Source: Neoarius graeffei (lineage: Eukaryota > Chordata > Actinopteri > Siluriformes > Ariidae). Taken from it: a DNA stretch of 64,000 bases. The position numbers were made by a program, and so were the translations under genes. Shown one piece after another: positions 1 to 9,526 of the stretch (the first letter of the stretch is position 1; each line of letters begins with the position of its first letter). The notes below the pieces were generated by a model. The model was not told the origin of the DNA. It did not search any database and saw only the letters and a program-made list of their open reading frames with translations. The stretch spans positions 4,164,960-4,228,959 of the forward strand of contig NC_083578.1 of assembly GCF_027579695.1 (NCBI RefSeq), read 5' to 3'.

Positions 1-495
1 TATCTGATCCTAATAAGTGTGTTTAAATCATATGACTCATTCTGAATATATTTATATGTCTTTCAGAAGTTAAAGAGATGAAGATATAAATGTTGTTTCT
101 AATAATGCATATTAGTGCGTATCACTAACTGTATGAAGTTTTTAATTTCACCAAATGCTGTTTTATGTTTATACACTGAGCACTTTTCTGTACTTTATGA
201 CACAAGCAACTAAATCAAAAGGAAATAAATCTCGTGTTTAGTTCCTGTTGGTGTGATTTCTAGTTTATTTGGCTTTGAGAGAAGGGTTTATTTTTACGTT
301 AGATGTGTCTATCACTACCATCGTCTGACCATCAGGGTTTGGCCCTTGTCAAAGGTCTTCACACCTTCCCATTTCCCCCGCGTCCAACATGCGAACTATA
401 AGAACCAACTGTTCATGTACAGGTGCCTTCTTTTTGCGCTGATTCTTTATTTATTCATGGTATAGCTGCTGAGCATTTTCTTAACCATGTACATA
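1..495. other. Flank with a possible 3'-terminal exon
   Basis: No protein-coding gene is recognisable. A pyrimidine stretch ending in CAG at 64-66 could be a splice acceptor. It is followed by a short frame reaching TGA (AAG TTA AAG AGA TGA), and an AATAAA polyadenylation signal lies at 224-229. That layout fits the last, mostly untranslated exon of a forward-strand gene that begins left of the window. This is inference only: acceptor and poly(A) motifs occur by chance in AT-rich DNA and nothing identifies the gene. Confidence 0.2.
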
Positions 496-899
496 CAGCG
501 TCTTGCAAAAGTATTCATCCCCCTTGGTGTTTGTCCTGTTTTGTCGCATTACAAACCGGAATTAAAATGGATTTTTGGAGGGTTACAGTAGCACCATTTG
601 ATTTACACACTATGCCTACCACTTTAAAGGTGAAAATTGTTGTTTTATTTTGACGTAAACAATAATTAAGATGAAAAAAAACCCAGAAATCTGGAGTGTG
701 CATAGGTATTCACCCCCCAAAGTCAATACTTTGTAGAGCCACCTTTTGCTGCAATTCCAGCTGCAAGTCTCTTGGGGTGCGTCTCTATTAGCTTAGCACA
801 TCTAGCCACTGGGATTTTTGCCCATTCCTCAAGGCAAAACTGCTCCAACTCCTTCAAGTTAGATGGGTTACGTTGGTGTACAGCAATCTTCAAGTTACT
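496..899 (-). mobile_element. Tc1/mariner 3' remnant
   Basis: The left end follows a TA dinucleotide and starts CAGCGTCTTGCAAAAGTATT, a terminal-repeat type seen in fish Tc1-like elements. Read on the minus strand, the right part encodes the end of a Tc1 transposase. The element is cut near 899 and its other terminal repeat is not seen, so it is a one-ended relic. Its sequence differs from the Tc1 copies at 15-24 kb, so it is a separate family. Confidence 0.75.
722..899 (-). pseudogene. Tc1 transposase, C-terminal fragment
   Basis: The minus strand reads about 58 residues with the Tc1 C-terminal pattern: LKIAVHQRNPSNLKELEQF, then CLEEWAKIPVARCAKLIE, ending in GGSTKY and a TGA stop. It aligns by eye with the C terminus of the transposase at 17,227-18,249 (which has EEWAKIPPSQCAGLI and ends GGHTRY). 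Only the part after the catalytic domain is left; the DNA-binding domain and all three acidic catalytic residues are missing. It cannot encode a working enzyme. Confidence 0.75.
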
Positions 900-1254
900 A
901 ATTTCAAGCTTGAACTAGTCTTGTTTATGAGCAGATAGGTTTATTGCAGTGTACAGTTTATATGTACTGCACGTGCTAAACTATACAATGGACCTGTTTA
1001 ATGTGTTTCAACCTGAAAAATAGTGACCTGTGCCTCGTTCCATAAGCCAAACATCACATCATTGACTAACCTTCACTCATTTCCATCACCTCTAAATGCA
1101 ACACTGGATTCAGAAATGTGCATCTGAATAATTGTTTGTACTAAAGGAAAGTAAACTATGTGTGTTAGGTAGACTTTTCTTGTCATTCCACAGATACAGT
1201 CTATGCAGATACAATGTGATGAAATGTCATGTGACAAAACCCACTTTAACAATC
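900..1254. other. Unassigned AT-rich sequence
   Basis: I see no gene, RNA or recognisable repeat here. The last 15 bases (1240-1254) are the left target-site duplication of the adjoining SINE. Confidence 0.5.
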
Positions 1255-1630
1255 TCATCTCATCTCATTATCTGTAGCCGCTTTATCCTGTTCTACAGGG
1301 TCGCAGGCAAGCTGGAGCCTATCCCAGCTGACTACGGGTGAAAGGCGGGGTACACCCTGGACAAGTCGCCAGGTCATCACAGGGCTGACACATAGACACA
1401 GACAACCATTCACACTCACATTCACACCTACGCTCAATTTAGAGTCACCAGTTAACCTAACCTGCATGTCTTTGGACTGTGGGGGAAACCGGAGCACCCG
1501 GAGGAAACCCACGCGGACACGGGGAGAACATGCAAACTCCGCACAGAAAAGGCCTTGTCAGCCACAGGGCTCGAACCCGGACCTTCTTGCTGTGAGGCGA
1601 CAGCGCTAACCACTACACCACCGTGCCGCC
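1255..1630 (-). mobile_element. tRNA-derived SINE, full length
   Basis: Minus-strand copy. The right end holds the RNA polymerase III promoter: an A-box-like GTAGTGGTTAGCGC and a B box GGTTCGAGCC near 1565-1580. The body contains the conserved stretch AGTCCAAAGACATGCAGG, and the tail is a short TGAGA repeat at 1255-1265. It is flanked by a perfect 15-bp target-site duplication, CCCACTTTAACAATC, at 1240-1254 and 1631-1645. The family resembles the fish Mermaid/V-SINE type; I am surer of 'tRNA-derived SINE' than of that name. The small open frames across it are not genes. Confidence 0.85.
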
Positions 1631-1654
1631 CCCACTTTAACAATCATTTAAAGG

Positions 1655-2090
1655 AATTTAAAGCTGTTGACCCGCTTCACAGCGTCTCTGTCAATGTAGA
1701 TGGGTGTTTGCTTGCAATTCCTGATCACTCTGCTCCTTATTTTTGCTGATATTGAGACTGAGGTTGTTGTTCTGGCTCTCTGCTAGGAATCTCACCTCCT
1801 CCCTGGAGGCTGCCTGATTGCTGTATGTAATAAAGTGAACAAACTTTATGATGTTGTTTGAGCTGGGTCAAGCCGCATAGTCATGTGTGAACAGGTGTGA
1901 ATACAGTAAGGGGCTCAGCACGCTGCCCTGCACAGAGGACGAGGTGTTCTTGCCTGTCAACACATGTTGAGGTCTGCCATTGAGGAAGTCCAGAACCCAG
2001 CTTCATACGGTGGGATTTAGTCCTAAACCCAAAAGCTTGTGTTTGGTTGGAATGGCCAAGTTAAACACTGAGCTGTAGTCCACTAATCCC
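1655..2090 (-). pseudogene. LINE reverse-transcriptase fragment
   Basis: The minus strand shows the palm region of a non-LTR retrotransposon reverse transcriptase. In order it reads VDYSSVFNLAIPTK, SWVLDFLNGRPQHVL, SVQGSVLSPLLYSHLFTHD, then NNIIKFVHFITYSN and NNNLSLNISKNKE. This pattern is typical of CR1/L2/Rex-type LINEs. In intact relatives the fourth block carries the catalytic FADD; here it reads FVHF, so both aspartates are lost. In-frame stops are also present, including before SWVLDF and after THDYAA. It is an old, dead, truncated copy. The clade is uncertain. Confidence 0.75.
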
Positions 2091-2278
2091 AGTCTGCAGA
2101 GGGGAACCGTCAGGGCCTTCTAGGGCTTCAGAGAAGCCCAAACATATCAGCATTTCAAATGTTATATTTAATTTCTTTCATTCTTTAATTGCTTTCAGAA
2201 TTTCATTATAATTACTCTGTTCTAATTTGGCCTCTTTTTCTGTCAAATTTGCTTCAGAACTGAAAGGGTTACTGCCCT

Positions 2279-2630
2279 CCATCCATTATCCGTAACTGCT
2301 TATCCTGTCCGACAGGGTCGCAGGCAAGCTGGAGCCTATCCCAGCTGACTACAGGCGAAAGGCGGGGTTCACCCTGGACAAGTCGCCAGATCATCACAGG
2401 GCTGACACACAGAGACAAACAACCGTTCACACTCACACCTACGGTCAATTTAGAGCCACCAATTATCCTAACCTGCATGCCTTTGGACTGTGGGGGAAAC
2501 CGGAGCACCCGGAGGAAACCCAGGCGGACAACATGCAAACTCCGCACAGAAAGGGCCTCACCAGCCACTGGGCTCGAACCCAGGACCTTCTTGCTGTGAG
2601 GTGAAAGTGCTAACCACTACACCACCCAGA
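2279..2630 (-). mobile_element. tRNA-derived SINE
   Basis: Same family and orientation as the copy at 1255-1630, with the promoter-bearing head at the right and the stretch ending in CATGC/CATGCC in the middle. The tail is ATCCATTATCCG-like rather than TGAGA. It is more diverged: 'gtgaaagtgctaacc' replaces the usual head sequence, and part of the GACACGGGGAG segment is missing. Only a weak flanking match (CTGCCCT at 2272-2278 and 2634-2640) is visible as a target-site duplication. Confidence 0.8.
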
Positions 2631-2875
2631 TTCCTGCCCTGAAAACATTAAAATCAAGTTATCCAACCAATGAGATTGTTTTGTTTGTTGTTTCTAGGCT
2701 GAGAAAAGTTTAGAGCTGGTCAATCACTGGTTAGGACTTAATTGCCGGGACAGAAGGCCATGGCAGTGTATGTTTATGTAGGAAGTGACAGATTAATTAA
2801 CCAATCAGATTTTGATTTATAGTGGGAAGGACCAAAAATTTATCACCCTAGGCCTCCTCGAAGGCTAGTGCAAGC
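2631..2875. other. Unassigned sequence between mobile elements
   Basis: No open frame of note and no RNA seen. Diverged transposon sequence is likely, but I cannot place it in a family. Confidence 0.4.
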
Positions 2876-3159
2876 TTAAAGGGCTGATGACACGTTTTTG
2901 ACATCTTTGGCGATGTTTTATAACATAAAAAGTAATTCCCGATGATCCATATATTAATTCACGAAGGCACCTATTTTACAAGTTATGATAAAAAACGCGG
3001 CTATTTGGGCAAATTTGACGGGGCTGCAGCACCCAGGAGACGAAAGAGGAGGAGGGGCTATATGACGTCAGCGAAAGAATCTTCCTCCTAACTTACCAGT
3101 TTGTTGTTGATGCGACAGGTGTTCAGTTTGTCATTATTAGTATTATTATTATACATTAT

Positions 3160-3165
<6 letters not shown>

Positions 3166-3235
<70 letters not shown>
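3166..3235. repeat. (TA)n microsatellite
   Basis: About 35 consecutive TA units end seven bases before the ATG of the THAP reading frame. The tract explains the spurious alternating Ile-Tyr frames on both strands. Confidence 0.95.
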
Positions 3236-3239
<4 letters not shown>

Positions 3240-3241
3240 TT

Positions 3242-3773
3242 ATGCCTTCGCGTTGTGTTGCCGGCTTTTGCTCCAAAACACAAGGATGGGGTAAGTTTAT
3301 TCAAGTTTCCCAGAGATCCCGAGCTGCATGCGAAGTGGGTGAGGCAAGTCAGGTGCACTCGTGACAAGTGGGAGCCCTCCCCAACATCCGTCCTGTGCTC
3401 TGAACACTTCGATTTGGATTGTTTTGATACCCTTCCCAGCTTAAAAGAATCTCTTGGGTGTTCAGTTCAGCACAAACGTGTGTTACTACCATCAGCAGTG
3501 CCTACAGTCAGTGTTGCCAGATTGGGCGGTTTCCCGCCCAGTTGGGCGGTTTCAAGTGCATTTTGGTGGGTTTTGAACATATTTTGGGCTGGAAAACGTC
3601 AGCAGTATCTGGCAACACTGCCTACAGTATTCCGGAGGGGGTCTACTAGTAGCTATGCCGGATCTAGCAGTTGCCTGGGACAAGGCGACTCCTCCAAAGA
3701 CAGTCCTCCTGTCAGAACATGTGTTGTGAAACGACATAAGATAAAGGTACATAGAGCTATAGATTCTACATGA
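3242..3773 (+). pseudogene. THAP zinc-finger domain, frameshifted
   Basis: THAP domains are C2CH zinc fingers that bind DNA and occur in host regulators and in some transposases. Here the frame from the ATG reads MPSRCVAGFCSKT (ligands Cys5 and Cys10). The match then continues in another frame as KDGVSLFKFPRDPE, KWVRQV, VLCSEHF (ligands Cys and His) and AVPT. A one-base shift near 3279-3287 separates the halves, so the original frame is broken; an unusual splice could only rescue it by inference. The AVPTVF box that closes a THAP domain is split by a 112-bp MITE at 3509-3620. After it the frame continues TVFRRGSTSSYAGSS to a TGA at 3771. It lies inside a TTAA-flanked element, so transposon origin is more likely than a host gene. 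Confidence 0.75.
3509..3620. mobile_element. 112-bp hAT-type MITE
   Basis: The element begins CAGTGTTGCCAGAT and ends in its exact reverse complement ATCTGGCAACACTG (14-bp terminal inverted repeats). It is flanked by a perfect 8-bp duplication CCTACAGT at 3501-3508 and 3621-3628. An 8-bp duplication with CA..TG ends fits the hAT superfamily. At 112 bp it has no coding capacity. Insert plus duplication is 120 bp, exactly 40 codons, so the THAP reading frame runs through it. Confidence 0.85.
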
Positions 3774-4227
3774 TAATCATAAATGTAATCATAAAGTCAG
3801 CGTGATATGTCATGTATTTGCTTGTGAAAGCTTGCGGCTTTCATGTAACTGCCGCCTAGCAACGAGAGGCAAAGGGTAAAGAGGGTAGGCTATCATAGAG
3901 TCTATTCGGAAGAGATCAACACAATTCTAGACTCCCAGAAGAGGAAGAGCTAGCACTAGAGAGTTCACCGGCATTTTCATGCGCCATTTCCATTGAGTGG
4001 AACCAGAGTAGAACAGCCAGTGAACCTCAGCGTGTTCTCCCGCTGACGTCACAGCATGGCCGCAAGCCACGGACCCAGTTTTCTTGCGCTGTGCAATTAA
4101 AAGTTGGATATTCGCGTAACAACAGCTTCTTTTCACGTAATTATAACAGAAATCTAACATGTTTGCCATGTTGTATAGTTTATTTAAGAAATTGCATAGA
4201 GTCATGTTCGTGTCATCAGCCCTTTAA

Positions 4228-4915
4228 CTGCGAGTCGGCCTCATAAGTGTGGCAATGAAGTCACCTTCCATCCAGTGTAGCGTTCATCAGTAGTGTTAGC
4301 AAATGCTAATAAAGAGGTCAAGTCAGTGCTATCTATCGAGAGCAAGTAGCACAGGCTAATGACTGAGAAACTAAGATTTCTGTCTCCAGACTCTTCTTCT
4401 ACGCTATATGCTCACTATGGTATTTTTCACTCAGACTTAAGTATTCATTTCCTTGTGTAATTTACTGAGTTACTTTTAAAATCAACATCGACAGCTACAC
4501 ACAACCGAGCGACCTGGCAACCTGCCACTTATCCCTTGCAAAATCCTTTGCCCTGTTGCTTTAATGGTGTCTGGCTCAGGTTTGGCTGAGCTCAAGTCCC
4601 AGCTCTAATAGTAATGGATCGCCACTGCCAGTCTGGCATAACCCTTTGTTTTCCAGGTGAGCCAGTGTGGTGTGTAGTGTCGGGGATATTACATCCTCAA
4701 TAGACATGGTTGGGTTGGAGGAAAACTGCAGTGGCTCCAGAGTTTCTGAGGGATTATTTTTAATGTATCACAACTCCAGCCTCATAAAGCACTTTACTGC
4801 TATACAACACTGAATTTAAAAACCTTTAAAGTTATAAGTTTATACTGCCACAAGCAGAGTAAACATTAGCTGTGGGAGACAGTCTACTGCAAAGAAAATC
4901 ACAAAGAGACAATAT
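4228..4915. other. Unassigned intergenic sequence
   Basis: No gene, RNA or repeat recognised. The last 10 bases (GAGACAATAT, 4906-4915) are the left target-site duplication of the next SINE. Confidence 0.4.
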
Positions 4916-5287
4916 CCATCCATCCATCCATCCATTATCTGTAGCCGCTTATTCTGTCCTACAGGGTCACAGGTGAGCTGGAGCCTATCCCAGCTGACTA
5001 CTGTATGTGCTAGAGGTAGGGTTCACCCTGGACAAGTCACCAGGTCATCACAGGGCTGACACACTGATACCCATTCACACCTACGGTCAATTTAGAGTCA
5101 CCAGTTAACCTAACCTGCATGTCTTTGGACTGTGGGGGAAACCGGAGCACCCGGAGGAAACCCACACAGACACGGGGAGAACATGCAAACTCCGCACAGA
5201 AAGGCCCCTGTCGGCTGCTGGGCTCAAACCCAGAACCTTCTTGCTGTGAGGCGACAGCGCTAACCACTACACCACCGTGCCACCCAG
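4916..5287 (-). mobile_element. tRNA-derived SINE
   Basis: Third reverse-strand copy of the same SINE family. The head, with a B-box-like segment, is at the right. The left tail is (CCAT)n instead of TGAGA, so the 3' tail differs between copies. A 10-bp target duplication, GAGACAATAT, lies at 4906-4915 and 5288-5297. Confidence 0.85.
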
Positions 5288-7569
5288 GAGACAATATATT
5301 TATTTTAATATAAACTTTAATGTTTCAGATGTTTTATTTATTTACTTCACATAACGTAAAGTTATTTTTAGACATTACATATCGGCACATCGTCACAGAG
5401 GAGTAATTCATGCCGTGTGACCAGATTCACTGTATGTGTGTGATGGTCTGTAAAAACCTTCTGAATGTTGGTGAAGCTGAATTTTAGCCAAAATTGAATT
5501 TCCAGTAATATACCTTGACATATCTACTGTAAGAAACATTAAATTAAAATATTAAAAAATATATTTCAGCAAAATGATGCAGAAATATATTTGCTTGTTA
5601 TTTTCCAAATCCATTTGTAAAGACCACACCAGGTAAAGATCCAGTTTAGCAAAAGCAGCAGTAAAATCAGTCAGTCTGCTGAAAGATGTAAAATAAATAA
5701 ATAAATAAATAAATAAATTTTAAAAAGTGTGATTTTCTTATGATGTGCTCAGGTTTTTGGGGAGTTACACACTGCAGTGATGCAGAATTAATTCAGTTCA
5801 TTAGTTTGTGATCGGATGGTGATTATGTTGCTTGTGCTTTGTCACATGATCAAAATAGAACAGCATACTTACACACTCGGATGACAGCACATTACATTTT
5901 TAAAGTGCTTACGTTACCTAATAATAACACATTAAAGCGGCTGACTCAGCTTTCCCAGAATCCAATTTGTTGTTTTTTGTTTTGAAATCATACGACCGCC
6001 ACTCTGCTAACGTTCTGTGTAGCAAAACCTCTGCAAATTCCATGTCACTGATCCTTTTGAAATCCATCTTGAACTTTTTCTTCACTTCGGTGTCATGCAT
6101 GGAAGTTTTGAAAATATTGTAGATTATGCCTGATATTTCCTTTCCTTCATGGCGAGATGGCTGAGGCCGGGTTCTGGTCCATTACAAAAGAATAACCACA
6201 CGAAAATGGAATTGATCAGTCAAAAGAATTTAAAATAAAACTACTTGAACAAAATATCTTCAATTTCATGTTACAGTTTATGATCTATGGATTAGAATGT
6301 TGCTGGATTGTTGCAGATTGTTTTTCAAACAGTGGAATATCCATGGATGTGAAAATGGCAACTCGCAACCTGGTGCAGAGGCTTCTGGGAAGGGTGAGCC
6401 GGCCTCTTTAATGACAAGAAATTCTTACTTTTGATCCAACGGACATGAATTAATGAATCAGCAATTATTTGTTCGCTGATGTTGGTGTGAACAAAGATCA
6501 GTAGAGTGAAGAAACAACAATGAGGCTTGAGTTTAAATGCTGTGAGAGACAAAGACTGATATGGATGATGAAGAACTCGTTTCACATTGTACATGTACAT
6601 TTTTTGAGAAAAAAGTACTGTCCACATGATGCTTGTTTCTTTATTGATACAAGAGTTCATTCTGGTCCACTAATCGGGCCTGAGTTTCCCAAAAGCATCA
6701 TAGCACAAAGATCATCGTTAAATGGTAGAGCGAGCAGAACAGTGAACACTCTCTCTCTCCTAGTTAAGATGCTCTTAGTGTCAAAGGAGATACACAGAAC
6801 CTTTATTTTTAAATACATTTCTGAGTGGATAGTATCTCCATCCTTGATTCTTGTATGCTGCATAAATGGGAATAAAAAATATATATTTTTGAGAGTTAAA
6901 ATCGACCACAAAATTGGCATTGGAGCCGCCCCGCTGAGCCAGCCAGCCCTGAGCACGTGACTTCACAGCAGGAACCGGTTTTAAGGCTGAGGCCTTTTAC
7001 AGCTATAGACCAAAGTCATATAAATAAAAATTTATGGTGAAAGTAAGAAATAGCGTTACCGACTTGCTCAACTAAGACTGATTGGACTTCACTGATTGTG
7101 GGTTGACTCTCATTAAAACAGGATGGGTGTTAAAACTTATGCAACATACATGTACATGCATGCATTTTCACTGATAAAACGTAAAAGGCTCATTAAATAA
7201 TCAGATGAACTGAGACAATCACATTCTGAAGCAAATTAAATAATCTTATACCGGTAACTTAAACACACAATACAAGTTACATATATTAATCTAAATGCAG
7301 GTCAACAATGTGTTGTTTTTATTGTTTTTTATCCAAATGAGAGTCGGAGCTTACCCGTCTGTGTTCTCGCTTCTTGAAGGCCGAGCTTGTGGCTGATTGT
7401 TTTGAAACAATCTGACTTTCAGTTGTTCGTTCAGTTCTCCGTTCATTCGCTTCTTCCACGTAAGGGCGAGATGGCAGCAATATCCAGTTTAGAAATCAGA
7501 CGGCTGCTCCACTCATTCACTTTTCTTCATATTGTGTACTCCGCCATTACTGCTCAGCTCAGGAAATTA
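5288..7569. other. Long stretch without an identifiable gene
   Basis: It holds an (AAAT)n tract at 5691-5717 and short open frames on both strands (for example 5918-6100 on the minus strand and 6520-6960 on the plus strand), none of which I can match to a protein family. Around 6675-6730 the text 'gtttcccaaaagcatcatagcac' looks like a dispersed fish repeat, but I cannot name it. No clear exon pair was found. Confidence 0.4.
5691..5717. repeat. (AAAT)n microsatellite
   Basis: About seven tandem AAAT units. Confidence 0.9.
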
Positions 7570-7672
7570 CTAAAACCTGGGACGGAATTGGATGTCACCG
7601 GTTTTAGCAACAACTCCGGGGAGGTCACTGCCCGAGCGATATATCCCGTCCCGTTCCGTCCTGGGTTTTAGC
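7570..7672. repeat. Short inverted repeat, about 100 bp
   Basis: The left arm reads CTAAAACCTGGGACGGAA and the right arm TTCCGTCCTGGGTTTTAG, its near-perfect reverse complement, with about 65 bases between. The phrase GTTTTAGCAACAAC also occurs twice directly (near 7601 and 7666). The structure could be a MITE end or a foldback remnant. Confidence 0.55.
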
Positions 7673-7723
7673 AACAACCCTCGGCTCACTCCGGGAGGAC
7701 TGGTGCAACTGAACTCACTTTCC

Positions 7724-8038
7724 TTAAAAAAAATAAATAAATAAAATAAATACTTTCCTTTTCTTGTAGTTTTCTTTTTCTTTAATTGTTGGTACTGCAC
7801 CCTCTTTCAATACGGGCTTATAGCCAACACTCCTCAACAGATCAGAGGTCTTGTACAAGTCTTCAGTAAAATGTGCAGAGCAGAGGAGAGACCACTTCGT
7901 AGGCGGCCAATGTGACCGTGAACTTCTCACAAAATGCGTCCAAATCTTTGCAGTTTGAACATTCTTGGGCCATGAATGCAACATAAATCCACCTTCTGTT
8001 GTGTTGCTGCACCGGCTAGCAACACATCTACGTGGCGT
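7724..8038 (-). pseudogene. THAP domain exon or relic with intact zinc ligands
   Basis: Read on the minus strand: PRRCVASRCSNTTEGGF, then the block KIWTHFV, WSLLCSAHFTEDLY and GAVPTI. The ligand spacing is C-x4-C, 42 residues, then C-x2-H, which fits the THAP rule (C-x2-4-C-x35-50-C-x2-H), and the closing AVPT box is present. No stop or frameshift occurs inside the domain. The codon where a start Met is expected reads ACG, so either the start is lost or this is not the first exon. After AVPTI the frame soon runs into an AT-rich tract and stops at 7724. It may be a transposon gene remnant or a host THAP exon; no downstream coding exon was found. Confidence 0.6.
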
Positions 8039-8594
8039 GGTGATAAATTAGCTCAAAATGGAGGATCGGAGTTGCAGTCAGCTCTGTGTTTTAGTATAGC
8101 GGAAATGGCGATCAGGCTTTCGTCTAAACCGGGGAACAGGGGCGCTGCGCCCTCTTACTCTCGGCGTGCGCCCTCTTACCGAAATGCCGATTGAACCCCA
8201 AGTCACACTCAGGCCATGCACTTATATGCTACTGCACAACATGCAATCTTTCTCAAAACAATCGTTTCTCCATGAAAACATCCCAGCAACACCACGTGAC
8301 AATGTGTCTGATCATCAAATACGTTATAATTACTCCAAAAATATTCCAATCATAGTAGATACACCGCCAGACGGTGCAAAAACAATCCGAATTGGCGTTT
8401 TCCAGACTGAGGCGCCATGTTGTTTGTTTACTTGTTGCGGCTGCTCTCGCGAGATTTGACATGGGTTACATACAAGGTCAGCTGACTTGTAGAGCAAGAT
8501 TTCTCAAGACTGAATGACCTTTCACCCACCGGCACGGGAGCTTTTGACAGAAGTAGTTCGTGAGTTGTTTTTGTTGACACTTGAGCATTTAAAG
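8039..8594. other. Unassigned sequence
   Basis: A GC-richer patch around 8140-8180 contains GCGCCCTCTTAC twice. The only open frames are short and match no family I know. It lies between the THAP domain and a short basic reading frame and could be the 5' region of either. Confidence 0.35.
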
Positions 8595-8669
8595 ATGTCC
8601 TGCGGCACGAAACGGAAGAAAGCCAAAGACTGTCCGGGGCAGAAGAAAATTACTTCTTTCTTTTTCAAT
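8595..8669 (+). other. Short basic peptide frame with a PIP-box-like motif
   Basis: From the ATG at 8595 the frame reads MSCGTKRKKAKDCPGQKK, followed by ITSFF. The segment QKKITSFF matches the PCNA-interacting (PIP) box consensus Q-x-x-[ILM]-x-x-F-F and follows a basic cluster like a nuclear signal. No known domain follows; the frame continues through unrelated sequence to a poly-C tract. It could be a first exon of a lost transposon or host gene, or chance. No strong splice donor was seen. Confidence 0.25.
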
Positions 8670-8782
8670 GTTGACAGACAATTTGTTACAATTTCCCTCT
8701 CAGATAGCCTCAGAATGTCCCATTGGAGCCTCAATTTTTCAAAGGCTTTGCACGGTGGAGATGGGGGGACAACCGGCACCAT

Positions 8783-8806
8783 CCCCCCCCCCCCCCCCCC
8801 CCCCCC
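8783..8806. repeat. Poly-C tract (24 C)
   Basis: Run of 24 cytosines. It is likely to be length-variable and error-prone in sequencing. Confidence 0.95.
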
Positions 8807-9335
8807 GCTTCGCTCCCTCGCCATGGTGAGCGCCATCATACTAAATTTTTCTAGAAAAAACCCTAGCGATGAGACCGATAGACTTCCTGCTGTAACGTTA
8901 TGGATCTCAAGGTCATTCACTCAGACCGCTACCTATATGAATCACTTTAATCGTAAAAATGACTATATTAGTTAGCGCTTAAAACTATGCCTGTGCCATT
9001 TTTGAGGTCTCAAGGCATTTATAAACGAAAGTGAGGCCATGGCTCTGCGTATCTGCTTTAAGAGGCTTTTGGGAAACCCACCACTGATTGGTAGAGCGGC
9101 GTATCAAGAGCGCTGATATTTGGTATAATGGCACTGGGATGTTTCACTGTGTGTATTACTCCATTCGTCTGTGTTCATTATGTAAAATTTCACTCCGTAG
9201 TTCAAAACAGTTACTACAATAGAGTTCGTGACATCATCAGGGAGATTTTCCTTGCCATTGTTGCCACAGGTTTGCTCATTGGGGATAAATTAGGGAAAAA
9301 ATTAGCTCATGTTTAAAGTCTGTCATTAATTTAAA
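8807..9335. other. Unassigned sequence
   Basis: No gene seen. A 62-codon frame at 9128-9316 has hydrophobic stretches but no recognisable family, and its end resembles dispersed fish repeat sequence. Confidence 0.35.
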
Positions 9336-9399
9336 TGTGCTGTAAAGCTACTTTGCGACAATGTCTGTTGTTAAAAGCATTGTACAAAAAAACTTGACA
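9336..9399 (+). repeat. Dispersed retroelement-like 3' tail
   Basis: The text TGCTGTAAAGCTACTTTGCG and then GTTGTTAAAAGCATTGTAC resembles the 3' ends of a dispersed fish retroelement family that terminate in 'gcgctatacaaataaa'. This is recognition from memory, not alignment. Confidence 0.35.
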
Positions 9400-9456
9400 T
9401 AGTAAAAGATAATTTTCAGGAATATAACTTTTGACTTAAAATATAAATCTCATCAG

Positions 9457-9526
9457 AAGAAGATGAAAAGGAAAAAGAGAAGACAATTTTACCAGAAGCA
9501 CCTTTAACAGGAATGGATAAATCAAA
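9457..9526 (+). other. Candidate orphan exon
   Basis: A CAG acceptor at 9454-9456 and a GTGAGT donor at 9527 bracket 70 bases. In one frame these read EDEKEKEKTILPEAPLTGMD, without a stop. Both splice signals are good, but no partner exon was identified. It may be a relic exon. Confidence 0.2.

Larger units (their letters stand above)
2880..4223 (+). mobile_element. Kolobok-like DNA transposon with THAP fragment
   Basis: The left end reads AGGGCTGATGACACG and the right end its exact reverse complement CGTGTCATCAGCCCT, giving 15-bp terminal inverted repeats. Each side is flanked by TTAA (2876-2879 and 4224-4227). TTAA duplications are known from piggyBac and Kolobok elements, and Kolobok elements are known to carry THAP-domain genes. 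This 1,344-bp element contains a THAP coding exon (3242 onward) but no catalytic transposase region that I can see, so it looks like an internally deleted, non-autonomous copy. The Kolobok assignment is inference from TTAA plus THAP. Confidence 0.65.

Noticed and set aside
1255..1630. Functional tRNA genes at the SINE heads (also at 5,270 and 10,930)
   Set aside because: A and B boxes are present, but the sequence does not fold as a complete tRNA and always continues into the SINE body.
3088..3367. Open frames made of alternating Ile and Tyr around 3.2 kb, and similar ones at 16.9 and 20.3 kb
   Set aside because: Translation of (TA)n microsatellites.
3242..3773. A functional host THAP gene
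   Set aside because: The domain is frameshifted near 3,280, interrupted by a MITE and contained in a TTAA-flanked transposon.
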